Shown here piece after piece: positions 1 through 10,862 of a DNA stretch of 64,000 nucleotides. The stretch comes from Leptodactylus fallax. Taxonomy: Eukaryota > Chordata > Amphibia > Anura > Leptodactylidae. Below the pieces are notes generated by a model, which worked only from the letters and a program-made list of their open reading frames with translations, had not been told where the DNA came from and did not search any database. The DNA lies in the NCBI GenBank assembly GCA_947044405.1, contig CAMRHE010000166.1, positions 186,001 through 250,000 on the forward strand, read 5' to 3'. The position numbers and the translations under genes are program-made. Positions within the stretch are counted from its first letter, which is position 1. Every line of letters begins with the position of its first letter.

Positions 1-495
1 CAATACACATGTATTGCAGTCTATAGAGGAAGTCAGCCTTCCTCTCTTCTTGGCAGGACCAACCAGGTACTGGGGGCTCCTAACAGCCTGGGGTCACTGG
101 ACAGACCCCAGGCTGCAGAAGATACATACAGGCACCCCCCGATCTCGGGGAGTGCCGAGAGGGACATTTGGCACGACAGAACCCCTTGGATGCCGCGGTC
201 ATGTTTGACCGCGGCATCCAAGGGGTTAAAACGATTGGGGGTTAAGGAGCAGGGTGTTAGCTGTCAGTTACAGCTAACAGCTGCTCCTGATGCCGCCCGC
301 GGCATTCAGTTTCAATGACAAACATCTAAGATGCCGCAGTCGCTATTGACCACAGCATCTTAAGGGTTAAACAGCAGGGATCGGTGTTATCGCCATCCCC
401 ACTGTTGCACCAGGAGCCTGGCTGTCAGATACACCTGGGCTCCCACGGTGATCGCACGGCCTCTGCTTCTGAGCCCGCTCGATCACCATCACATA
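1..495 (-). repeat. TTAACCCC-type interspersed repeat, part before the Tc1 insertion
   Basis: This stretch is an inverted relative of 58063-58560: both contain the perfect hairpin around 'TGCCGCGGTCAtg..tgACCGCGGCA' (here about 189-225), the 'GGTGTTAGCTGTcagTTACAGCTAACA' hairpin, and the 'TCTCGGGGAGTGCCG' block. A second decayed copy of the hairpin lies at about 330-360. No coding capacity is visible. The repeat continues after the Tc1 insertion and closes at about 2208 with 'GAAGGGGTTAA', which mirrors the 'TTAACCCCTTAA' start at 58063. It is an anuran-type interspersed repeat; I cannot assign a superfamily. Confidence 0.75.
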
Positions 496-2132
<1,637 letters not shown>

Positions 2133-2134
2133 TA

Positions 2135-2208
2135 TGTGTACATGGGGATGCAGTAACTACCCACATTCTCCCACGTACAAGTACGTGACAATGTGTGAAG
2201 GGGTTAAA
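2135..2208 (-). repeat. Terminal part of the TTAACCCC-type repeat after the Tc1 insertion
   Basis: Contains 'CCCACGTACAAGTACGTGAC' (a small palindrome) and ends 'GTGAAGGGGTTAA'. This is the inverted counterpart of the 'TTAACCCCTTAACG' start of the copy at 58063. Together with 1-495 it gives the host repeat that Tc1-1 entered. Confidence 0.6.
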
Positions 2209-2653
2209 GCTAGTTGATTGGCTGCTCAGCAGTCAATCAACCAGCTTTAGGGATGAGCCGAACCTGGACCCGAACTTCAGCGCTGATGTTCGGGGGTTGG
2301 GTTCGGGTACCCGAACACACGAAGTTCGGCACGGACCTGAATTGTGCAATTTGGGTCCGCTCAACATTATTAAGAACCACTGATCTATTTATTTTTGGGT
2401 GCGGCACTGAACACCAACTGCCACCAATAGCCGGTCCATGTCTTTTTCCTTCTTGGATATTTTATGCACAGTGGTTTTGTCAATTCCATTTTTTTTTTAT
2501 TTTTTTTTTTACTTGGTACCAGCACACCTTCCATTTGGCCAAGGTGTTTTAAAATTATGGGAGCGCTCTACTGGCCCAGTCCTCTGGCTGAGACCATATG
2601 ACAAGGTGAATTCTTTGAGATCTGTTCACATGTTGCAGTCCTATGACTGAGAC
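2209..2653. other. Non-coding stretch, no family recognised
   Basis: Holds a G+C-rich block with 'GGACCCGAACTTCAGCGCTG' at about 2266-2285 and inverted reuse of the CGAAC/GTTCG words at 2260-2330, a T-rich run near 2490-2510, and 'CTGAGACCATATG' at about 2590. That last motif resembles the sequence around the H1 target site (5203-5216). No open reading frame looks like a gene. Confidence 0.4.
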
Positions 2654-2897
2654 CAGTGGTGAACCTAGCCTCTTTGCTGCCTGAGACGGACTATAGAAAG
2701 ACGCGCCCCCCCCCACAAAAAAAAAAAACAAAAAACTGAGTTTCCATGCTACTAGTTTAACACACTGTTATAGTCGCACAATATACACAATACACAAAGT
2801 TATAAAACAGTTTTTAAGAATTCTTCTTCCTGTATTACTTCAGTATCAGATCAACAACACGGCATTAACAATGAAAGTAACGTCACACATCTTCTGC

Positions 2898-3036
2898 TTG
2901 GTGGATGGACGAGGCCACGTGGCCCCCATTCTCTATAATAGGAGCACCGCAGATAGCTGAGTACTGGACTTCGGGTATCTTTGGCACTCCCATTGAAGTG
3001 AATGAGAACCACGCAGGTTCGTCCATCCACCAAGTG
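2898..3036. repeat. Small inverted repeat inside H1
   Basis: 'CTTGGTGGATGGACGA' at about 2899-2914 returns as its reverse complement at about 3019-3034, about 105 bases apart. This gives a stem of about 16 bp inside H1. No function is apparent. Confidence 0.6.
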
Positions 3037-3164
3037 ACACACCTATATATATGGCTGCGGTCAGGCTGGATTCCCACCTAGTGGGGGGAAAAACCCAATT
3101 CTCAGGCTCAGTGGGGGTCTCAGCAGACAGACCCCCATCATTCAGGTATTTATCCTCTATCATT

Positions 3165-3780
3165 TAGGTGAATACAGGGCAGTAACATTTTGTGACTTAC
3201 AGGTGACGTCTCTGACTAATCGGTCACATTTCCCTTCTCTTCCCTTTGGACCGCCATGACCACTTCTTTCATCTGTGACTTGTCTCTGTAAAGGTTGCAA
3301 CACAGACATCTTTGGCTCCTCACTTTTCCAGGCATCCAACCCACATTGTCCTCACCTACACAAAGCCCCCATCCTGCTGCTACCCCCAATTATAAAATAT
3401 ATGATATAACCCCCCATAATGAATAATACCCCCAAGTGCATCTTTATATTAATAATGTCCGTGTGTACCCTGTATAAATAGTGCCCTTTATTAATAATAC
3501 CCCAGGTGTTAACTAATTAAAAGGTTTTCCAGGTCATTAATAAACTAATCAGTGGGGTTCAAAAATCCAGGACCCCCACTGATCAGCTGTTTGAATGGTA
3601 CCTGTGTAAGCGCCGTGACCGCTTCTCTGTTTACATAGTGTATTTCATCTCATAGCGGCCATGTAATGTAACTACAGCCTCGTCCTGTACATGTCTACAG
3701 TATGTGACAAGGCTACAATTACATCACACGGTCACTATAAACAGACAGCATATAATATAAACAGGTGCCATAGCCCATGT
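3165..3780 (-). repeat. Dispersed segment shared, inverted, with H5
   Basis: Reads as the diverged reverse complement of about 35330-36010. Shared landmarks include 'CAACACAGACATCTTTGGCT', 'GACTAATCGGTCACA', 'CCCCCACTGATCAGCTG' and the tract with 'TAATGTAACTACAGCC'. A third partial copy lies at 10325-10500 in H2. The segment sits inside elements with different terminal sequences (H1 versus H2/H5), so it was captured or exchanged rather than inherited with the ends. Confidence 0.75.
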
Positions 3781-3814
3781 TTTTAGCGCCCCATTTACAC
3801 ACACTATAAAGTTC

Positions 3815-4390
3815 CACAGCAGCCCCTGCACACAGTATTACACAGTGTTATGGCCCGCAGCGGCCCCTGCACACTGTATTATGCCTCTCAGCGGCCCCTG
3901 CACACGGTATTATGCTCCATAGTGGCCCCTGCTCACGGTATTATGCCCTGCATTGGCCACTGCACACGGTATTATGTTCCGCAGCAACTCCTGCACACAG
4001 TTTTATGCCCCATATTGGCCCCTGCACTGGTATTATGCTCCATAGTGGCCCTTGCACTTGTATTATGCTCTATAGTGGCCCCAGCACACGGTATTATGCT
4101 CCATAGTGGCCCCTGCACTGGTATTATGCTCCAGAGTGGCCCCTGCACAGGGTATTATGCTCCATAGTGGCCCCTGCACTGGTATTATCCTCCATAGTGG
4201 CCCTTGCACTGGTATTATGCTCCATAGTGGCCCCTGCACTTGTATTATGCTCTATAGTGGCCCCTGCACTCGGTATTATGCTCTATAGTGGCCCCTGCAC
4301 TTGTATTATGCTCCAGAGTGGCCCCTGCACAGGGTATTATGCTCTACAGTGGTCCCTGCACAGGGTATTATGCCCCATAGTGGACCACCC
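3815..4390. repeat. Tandem array, unit about 30 bp
   Basis: About nineteen imperfect units of the type 'GGCCCCTGCACaCgGTATTATGctCCaTAGT'. The unit is close to a multiple of three, so the array is open in several frames and gives spurious repetitive proteins. Related words (AGTATAATG..CC) appear in the H3 array and in C2 and C3. Confidence 0.85.
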
Positions 4391-4394
4391 ATGA

Positions 4395-4436
4395 ACTATT
4401 ATTATACTCTGGGGTCTTTTCAGACCCCAGAGTATA
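4395..4436. repeat. TATTATACTCTGGGGTCT hairpin module
   Basis: A near-perfect palindrome, 'TTATACTCTGGGGTCT' followed closely by 'AGACCCCAGAGTATAA'. The same module recurs at 4677-4723, about 8067-8093 (one arm), 29936-29982, 50607-50656 and 50895-50939, each beside a G+C-rich segment with 'GGTGAGTATG'- or 'ACTCACC'-like words. Confidence 0.8.
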
Positions 4437-4676
4437 ATGATTGGAGACCCAGGGGAGAATACAAACATAAAAATCAGAGTTACTTACCTATCCTGGACAC
4501 CGGTGCACTCCTTGCAGCTTTCGGCCCTGTTTAATTGCGCACACACGTCACGTGATCAGGCCGGCGACACGACCTGATGACGTCACCACAGGCCTCAAGC
4601 CTGCTCGGAGTTACATCGGATCGCAGGAGGTGAGCAACACTGTTTTTTATGTTCCCTCACCAACCCTAGGCCTCCG

Positions 4677-4723
4677 ATTATTATACTCCGGGGTCTGAAT
4701 AGACCCCGGAGTATAATAATAGT
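4677..4723. repeat. Second TATTATACTCCGGGGTCT hairpin module in H1
   Basis: Palindrome 'ATTATACTCCGGGGTCT'...'AGACCCCGGAGTATAAT', a G/C variant of the module at 4395. The two copies bracket about 240 bp of G+C-rich sequence. Confidence 0.8.
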
Positions 4724-5819
4724 AGTATTTGCGGCCTAACTTACCGATGCCCGCGGCCGCTCACAGCGGCATCCGCTTCCCTTTCTGTGGCCCATAGCAG
4801 AAGGGGAAGCGGGGGCGGCCACGAGCAGACGCGGGTAGGTAAATAAATAGGCCCTGACCTGCCGGGGATATTCCAACAGGTTACGGCCTATTTATATAGA
4901 TAAAAAAAAAAGTTATACTCACCTGCGATGCCTTGATGCAGCCGCCGCCGCCTCCTCTTCTTGTCCGCGACGTCTGTGTCTCAGCGTAGGCGGCGTGATG
5001 ACGTCATTGTATCGCCGCCTGCGCTGAGATGCGACGTCTTGTAAACCAGCCCAGGACAGGCCGCGCTCAGCTCTGTTTTTTTTTTTTTTTTTTTTAAGTT
5101 GCCTGTCCTGGGCTGGCTTACATTAAATAGTAAAATGCCACCCCCCGGACAGTGCCGCCCGAGGCGGCCGCCTCACCTCGCCTCATTAGCGGTGCGCCCC
5201 TGACTGAGACCATATGGTAAGATGAATGTTTTTGTGGCCTAGAGCCTGGGGGGCCTTAGCCTGGCGGCAGGGGTGTTGCTGGGCTTCTGGGTTGCTCTCC
5301 CTATGGGTGTGTGTTGCGGTGGTGGCAGTTGCTGTTCAGTGCCGCAGCCAGTAAAGTAGGGACTCACTAGAAAGAGGTCACCATAAAGTGGCTAGTGGGC
5401 TTATACACCTTGATCAATATGTATACTATGAACCAGAGGTATAGCTAGGGGGGGGGGGGGGCAGAGGGGCGGCTGCCCCGGGCCCAGTAACTTTCTGGGG
5501 CCCACCCTGGGGCCGCCATTAATACGTCCTTTATTTCTAACTAGATCGGTGTCTGCAGACCGGGAGGAAGCGGCAGCTCCATTCATCAGCATCGCAGGCA
5601 GGGCCGGTTTTAGACAAAGTGGGGCCCTGGGCAAAATTAAAAGCGGGGCCCCAAATGCTGATATGCAAACAACACCATCGTCTTCCAGTGACAACCCCTA
5701 TAATAAAGCCTCCTTTTTGCCAACAACAAAGTAATAACAAGCTCCATTTACCACACACAATTCATATGAGCACCTTTGTACCACCTAATAGATTTTTGCA
5801 CCCAGTCATCAGTAATTAT

Positions 5820-6230
5820 AGTGCCTCCTTATAAATAATATTACACCTTTATCAGTAATAGCTCCCTTATAAATGATAAATAGTGCCCTGTATCAGTAAT
5901 ATTCCCCCTTATCAGTAACAGACACCCCGTAAAAATAATACTGCTCCCTTATAAATAATAGCTCCCTCATAAATAATAGTTACCCTTATAAATAATAGTC
6001 CCCATTATCACTAATAGCCCCCTTTATAAATAAGCCCACTTAACAATTATACCCCCCTTATAAAAAGTTCCCCTCTTATAAATAATAGCTCACCCTTATA
6101 ATGGATGCCTTATATATAATAGTTCCCCCCTTATAAATAATAGTTACCCCTTATAATAGCCCCCTCATACTTAAGTTTCCCAATTATATATAGTAACCCA
6201 CCCTTATATATAATAGTTCTCCATTATACA
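5820..6230. repeat. Short-period degenerate repeat in H3
   Basis: Many imperfect units of 'CCCCTTATAAATAATAGT' type, period about 18-30, A+T-rich with C-runs. No coding potential. Confidence 0.7.
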
Positions 6231-6539
6231 GTGTCGGACTGAAGGGCCTTAGGCCCACCAGAGGAACTTGTTCTGGGGCCCCACCCAGCAGCTTCCTGCT
6301 AATAGCCTACACCACGGCTTCTTCACTGAAGTCTTACATATGTGCTGACTATCCGGTGTTACTGAGTATGTTCCCAGTATAGTCAGCCCCTATAGTACTG
6401 TGCAAGCCCCAATAACTCCATGGCGAGCTCATGCACAGTACTGTATGGGGAATGACATGGCCATGGAGCACTACACGTATGTGCAAGATTATAGTGAGGG
6501 AGCTGTGATGCAGACATAGCACACAGGGCTGCCAGCAGG

Positions 6540-8060
6540 AATTGTGACCCTCCCCCACAGTATAATGCTCCACATGGTATATAAAGCTCCACAGTATAAA
6601 ATGCTCTCCTGAGCCCTCCAGTTTCCCCACATGGTATATAATGCTCCACAGTGACCCCACACAGTATAAAATGCTCCCCTGAGCCCCCCATAGTGGCCCC
6701 ACATGGTATGTAAGGCTCCACACAGTATAATACTCCACAGTGGCCCACACAGTATACTACCCCTTAGTGTCCCCAGACAGCGCAATATGCTTCCCAGCAG
6801 CCCCACACAATATGATATGCTCCATACAGTATAATATGCACCCCACAATGCCCCCCCAGTATAATGCTCCAGTGGCCTAACACAGTATAACATGCTCCAT
6901 AATGACCTCCACACAGTATAATATACTCCCCAGAGGGGTTCCCTCAGTATACTGCTCCACAGTGGTCCCCCACAGTATAATATGTTCCCCACAGTCCCCC
7001 CCAGTATAATGCTCTTCAATGGCCCCACAGAGTATCGTATGCTCTCGAAAAGCCCCACACAATATAATACACTCCACAGTGGCCCCACACAGTATAACAG
7101 ACTCCCCACACTGTCCCTTCCCCCAGTATAAAGCTCCACAGTGGCCCATAGTATAATATGCTCCCCAGAGGGCCCCCGCTAGTATAATGCTCCACAGTGC
7201 CCCCTCCAGTATTTTGCTCAACAGTGGCCCCACGCAATATATTATTCTCCCCAGAGCGTCCCCCCAGTATAATGTTCCACAGTAGGCCCCACGCAGTATA
7301 ATATGCTCCCCAGAGGGCCCCCTAGTATAATGCTCATTAGTCCCCGCCGAATAATGCCCCACAGTGGCGCCACGCAATATAATATGCTCTGCTGATGGCC
7401 CCCCCCAGAATAATGCTCCACAGTGAACCCACTCAGTATAACAATCCCCAGAAATGGCCTCCACACAGTATAATATACTGCCCAGAGAGGTTTCCCCATT
7501 ATAATACTCCACAGTGGCCCAAAACAGTATAATATGCTCTCCAGAGCCCCCCCCCAGTATAATGCTCCACAGTGGCCCCGCACAGTATAATATACTGGGG
7601 GGCCCCTCTGGAGAGCATATTATACTGTGTGTGGGGAAACCGTGGAGCATTATACTGGGGGGGCTCTGGAGAGCATATTATACTGTGTGGGGCCACTGTG
7701 GAGTATTATACTGGGGAGGGGGCCCTCTGGAGAACATGTTATATTCTGTGGGGCCTCTATGGAGTATTATAAAGTGGGGGGCTCTGGAGAGCATGTTATA
7801 TTCTGTGGGGCCACTTTGGAGCATTATACTGGGGGGCCCCTCTGGAGAGCATATTAAACTGTGTGGGGCCACTGTGGAGCATTATACTGGGGGGACCCTC
7901 TGGAGAGCATAATGCTCCAAAGTGGCCCCACATAATATAACATTATCTCCAGAGCCCCCCCCCCCACATTATAATTTTCCACAGAGGCCCCACAGAATAT
8001 AACATGCTATCCAGAGGGCCCCTTCCCCAGTATAATGCTCCACAGTGGCCCCAAAGAGTA
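6540..8060. repeat. Degenerate tandem array with an inverted block
   Basis: Units of about 27-30 bp resembling 'CAGTATAATGCTCCACAGTGGCCCCACA', roughly fifty in number. From about 7596 to about 7915 the units run in the opposite orientation ('GGGGCCACTGTGGAGCATTA'), then return. The left junction near 7590 therefore makes a large palindrome. Long open frames on both strands here are products of the repeat, not genes. Confidence 0.85.
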
Positions 8061-8605
8061 TAATATGCTATTCAGACCCCAGAGTATAATAATCGAAGGC
8101 CCGGGGGAGGTAAGGGAAAATAACAAATAGTTATACTCACCTTGTCTTACCTCTTCTGGGCCTCCTCGCGCTGCTCCGCTATCCCCGCCGGCGACCGCTT
8201 CCTCTTCTCTGTGGCTGACGTCACGCGTTGTGGACGTCACCGCTGAGGCCTGTGATTGGGCCTCAGCGATTACGTGTGGCACGCTGTCAGCATGCCCCAC
8301 GTGATCGCTAAGGCTGAGGCCTGGCCTCAGCGGTGATGTCTGGAACGCCAGAAGATGACGTTGGACGCCAGGACAGGTAAGTAAAAATATTTGTTATTTT
8401 TACTCACCTCGGAAAGGGGCTAGCGGTCCCTTTCGGTTATTTATTTGGCCGGGTCTGACTCCAGGATCCGATGTCATCAGGTTCCGGATCCCGGGGCCCC
8501 CTTTGGGGACGGGGCCCTGGGCAATTGCCCAGTTTGCCCCCCCCTAACGCCGGCCCTGATCGCAGGTAGGTGAGTATGACTTTTTTTTTGTGGGTATATT
8601 AATAG

Positions 8606-9540
8606 CATAGCTCCCAGTGGGGGAGTCCCGCATAGCTTACAGTTTGTCCCGCTATGCCCCTGAAGTGTTTTGCTGTTAAACTTTATTAAGGTAGTGTAAA
8701 GGGTAGATGCTAAATCCTAGTGGGTAAAGGACCTTTGATGACGTCATGACCATGTGATCAGACTCTTGTGTGGGCGGAGCTATTCTGGATACTGCGGGAC
8801 AGACTGTGATGTTACACAGAAAGCTGGAAACAGAGAGTGATCGAAGAGACAGAATGTGTGAGCAAGAGGGGGAAACTGGGGGCAGATGTAGAGGCCAGTT
8901 AAACTGAAGGCAGATAAAGGGGGACATTAAGCTGGTGGTAGATGAGGGGCCAATTAAACTGTGGGCAGATGAAGGGGAGTATTAAGCTGGTGACAGATGA
9001 AGGGGGAAATTAAATTGGTGGCAGATGAAGGGGGACATTAAGATGGTGGCAGATAAAGGGGGGCATTAATCTGGGGGAGCACATGGCGGATGACATTAAA
9101 CTGTGGGCAATTGGAGGAGGACATTAAACCGTGGGGGGTAGCTGGAGGGGGACATGTCTGCCTCTAGTTGCCCCCAGTTTAATGTCCCCCTCAAACTACC
9201 CCCACTGTTTAATGTCACCCTCCAACTGCCCTATAGTTTAATGTCCCTCTCCAGCTGCCCCAGTTTAATGTCTCCCTCTAGTTTCCGCCAGTTTAAACTG
9301 GGGCACGATTAGAGGGACTTAATACTGTGGGGCAATTGGAGGAGAACATTATAATGTGGGGGCATATAATGTTAGGGTTACTGTAGGAGCATTATACTGT
9401 TTGGGGGCACATGGAAAAATAGATTACAATGTGCGAAGTCAACGTAGAAGTGGGTGGAGCTAAATTTGCCTTGCATTTGCCGCGCATAGCTCGCAGTATA
9501 TTTTGTCCCTCTTTCTGTCCTTTGAAAGTTGGAAGGTATG
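8606..9540. mobile_element. Element C1 of a CATACCTCCCAAC-ended family with 6-bp duplication, nested in H2
   Basis: Starts CATAGCTCCCAGTGG and ends GTTGGAAGGTATG, flanked by TAATAG on both sides (8600-8605 and 9541-9546). The uninterrupted site is seen in H5 ('TATATTAATAGTATAAGGGG' at about 33832-33851). The interior has many 'GGGGGACATTAAACTGG' and inverted 'CCCCAGTTTAATGTCCCCC' units. No ORF resembles a transposase. C2 and C3 are further members. Confidence 0.85.
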
Positions 9541-9846
9541 TAATAGTATAAGGGGTGGTTAGGAGGGGGAAATATAACTATAAAGGGAGGATTCATTAGG
9601 GGGCATTATGACGATGGGGGGTCATTTATATAAGGGTTATTACAGGGTATTATAAATACAAGGGGGGAGGTTATTTATATAAGGATCCATTAGGGGGCAT
9701 CATTTATATTAGGAGGCATTATGAATATAAGGGGGTGGTCATTGATATAAGGGGTCATTAGAGGTGCAGTATTTATGTCAGGGGGAATCAGGGGCATAAT
9801 ATGAGGGTCAATTAATTTAATTAAAGTTGCACTTGGGCTTTATTAA

Positions 9847-10300
9847 GGCTAAGGCCCCACATACATAACATTGTGGTTTTTCCTGCAGCGCTTTTCACAG
9901 AAGGTCCGCAGAGGATTCCCCTGTGGACTTTCTGTTTTTAATACACCTATACAGAAACTGCCAGCGTTTGCATAGGTATAATTGACATGCTGCAATTTCC
10001 AAAACCGCAACGGTTTTGGAAATTGCAGTGCCTCTGCTGCACATATTTTTCCGCAATATGTGGATGGGATTTGCTAGAATGCCACGTTTTTTTTTTTTTT
10101 TGTGGGTTTTCGTCACATGGGGCCTCCATCCCATCCCCACTTTGCAGTAAAATATGCGCAGTGGATACGCTGTGATTTCCAAAACAGTCGCAGTTTTGGA
10201 AATCGCAGCATGTCAGTTATACCTACGGAAATGCCAGCGGTTTCCCTATAGATATAATTGAAGCAGAAAGTCCGCAGAGGAAACCTCTGCAAACTTTCTG
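9847..10300. mobile_element. MITE-like repeat starting CTAAGGCCCCACAT
   Basis: Begins 'GGCTAAGGCCCCACAT' and carries a perfect palindrome at about 9987-10028 ('GCAATTTCCAAAACCG' and its complement) plus inverted 'GCAGAGGAAACCTCTGC' words. Related to 34150-34703 and 40022-40284. The right end seen in the other copies ('GGGGCCTTAG') is missing; H2 sequence resumes at about 10325, so this copy looks 3'-truncated. Confidence 0.7.
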
Positions 10301-10719
10301 TGCAAAGTGCAGCAGGAAATACCGCGATCAATAAGAGGAGCCAAAGATGTCTGTGTTGCAAACTTTACAGAGACTGGAAGAAGTGGGTCATGGCCGTCCA
10401 GATGAAAGAGATGGGGAATGTGAACGATTAGTCAGAGACGTCACCGGTAAGTCACTAAATGTTAATGCCCTGTATTCACCTAAATTGTCTGCAGAGCCCT
10501 GTGTAGAGTTGCTATATACCACTATACGCTCATCATATACTGATAGTATCGGTATACGAACATGTCCAAGTTGGGGGCCCACTTGGACATATTCGCCCCC
10601 CTCCCTGTGCTGAACCCCTAGCTACGCCTCTGCTATGAACCTCATGTTCAGTATTGTAGATTTTGCTGAGAAGCACAAGATCAATGTACTGTATAATATT
10701 AGGATGTGCTCTTTTTTTT

Positions 10720-10862
10720 TTCTTCTTGAGTACAAAGTACAAATTGTCCCGCAAACATTAATCCCTCATATGGTTCCATGAATGGAAAAACAACGTTATG
10801 GGGTTTTGAAGGCGGGGAGTCAAATTGAAAATCGAAAAATGCCTGCGGCATAAAGGAGTTAA
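10720..10862. repeat. Fragment of a dispersed repeat (CCCTCATATGG...GGAGTTAA end)
   Basis: Matches about 50440-50576 in words such as 'GTCCCGCAAACATTAA', 'CCCTCATATGG', 'AAAATCGAAAAATGCCTG' and the final 'AAGGAGTTAA'. It looks like a terminal fragment of the TTAACCCC-type repeat class. Confidence 0.6.

Larger units (their letters stand above)
2654..5202. mobile_element. hAT-like non-autonomous element H1
   Basis: Starts CAGTGGTGAACC and ends in the inverted, imperfect counterpart (reverse complement CAGGGGCGCACCG). It is flanked by a perfect 8-bp duplication, ACTGAGAC, at 2646-2653 and 5203-5210. An 8-bp duplication with CAG-starting inverted ends is the hAT pattern. There is no transposase; the 2.5-kb interior is made of a dispersed segment shared with H5 (3165-3780), a 30-bp tandem array (about 3815-4390) and two hairpin modules (4395-4436, 4677-4723). 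A poly-T run inside a 'CCAGCCCAGGACAG' inverted repeat sits at about 5046-5117. Superfamily is inferred from ends and duplication only. Confidence 0.85.
5599..8558. mobile_element. hAT-like non-autonomous element H3 nested in H2
   Basis: Begins CAGGGCCGGTTTTAGAC and ends in CTAACGCCGGCCCTG, an inverted counterpart. It is flanked by a perfect 8-bp duplication, ATCGCAGG, at 5591-5598 and 8559-8566. The empty site is visible in the related element H5 ('CAGCATCGCAGGTGAGTATG' at about 33778-33797), which confirms the boundaries independently. The interior holds short TTATAAATAATAG-type repeats (about 5820-6230), a second CAGTGTCGGACTG hAT-like start at about 6233 with no matching end found, and the long tandem array at 6540-8060. 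No transposase. Confidence 0.9.
5434..10632. mobile_element. hAT-like non-autonomous element H2, host of two nested insertions
   Basis: Begins CAGAGGTATAGCTAGGGG and ends in CCCCTAGCTACGCCTCTG. It is flanked by a perfect 8-bp duplication, CTATGAAC, at 5426-5433 and 10633-10640. It is the same family as H5: the start ('CCGCCATTAATACGTCC'), the 'CAGCATCGCAGG' block, the 'GTGGGTATATTAATAG' block, the GGGGGCATTAT-rich stretch at 9540-9830, and the end (10325-10632) all align with H5. After removing H3 and C1 about 1.3 kb remains. No transposase is present, so it would depend on an enzyme supplied elsewhere. Confidence 0.9.

Noticed and set aside
3815..4390. Regular repeats that could suggest a CRISPR array
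   Set aside because: Units are contiguous without unique spacers, diverged, and lie in a eukaryotic transposon.
3850..4534. Several long repetitive ORFs rich in 'GPCTxIMLHS'
   Set aside because: They are frames through a 30-bp tandem array; the unit length near a multiple of three keeps them open. No domain, and frames are equally open in neighbouring phases.
6349..7912. ORFs of up to 257 codons on both strands
   Set aside because: Same cause: a degenerate tandem array with an inverted block. The proteins repeat 'ILYCVGPLW' type units and have no gene context.
6233..8558. A further complete hAT-like element starting CAGTGTCGGACTG at about 6233
   Set aside because: No inverted end or duplication was found inside H3, so only a possible start remains.
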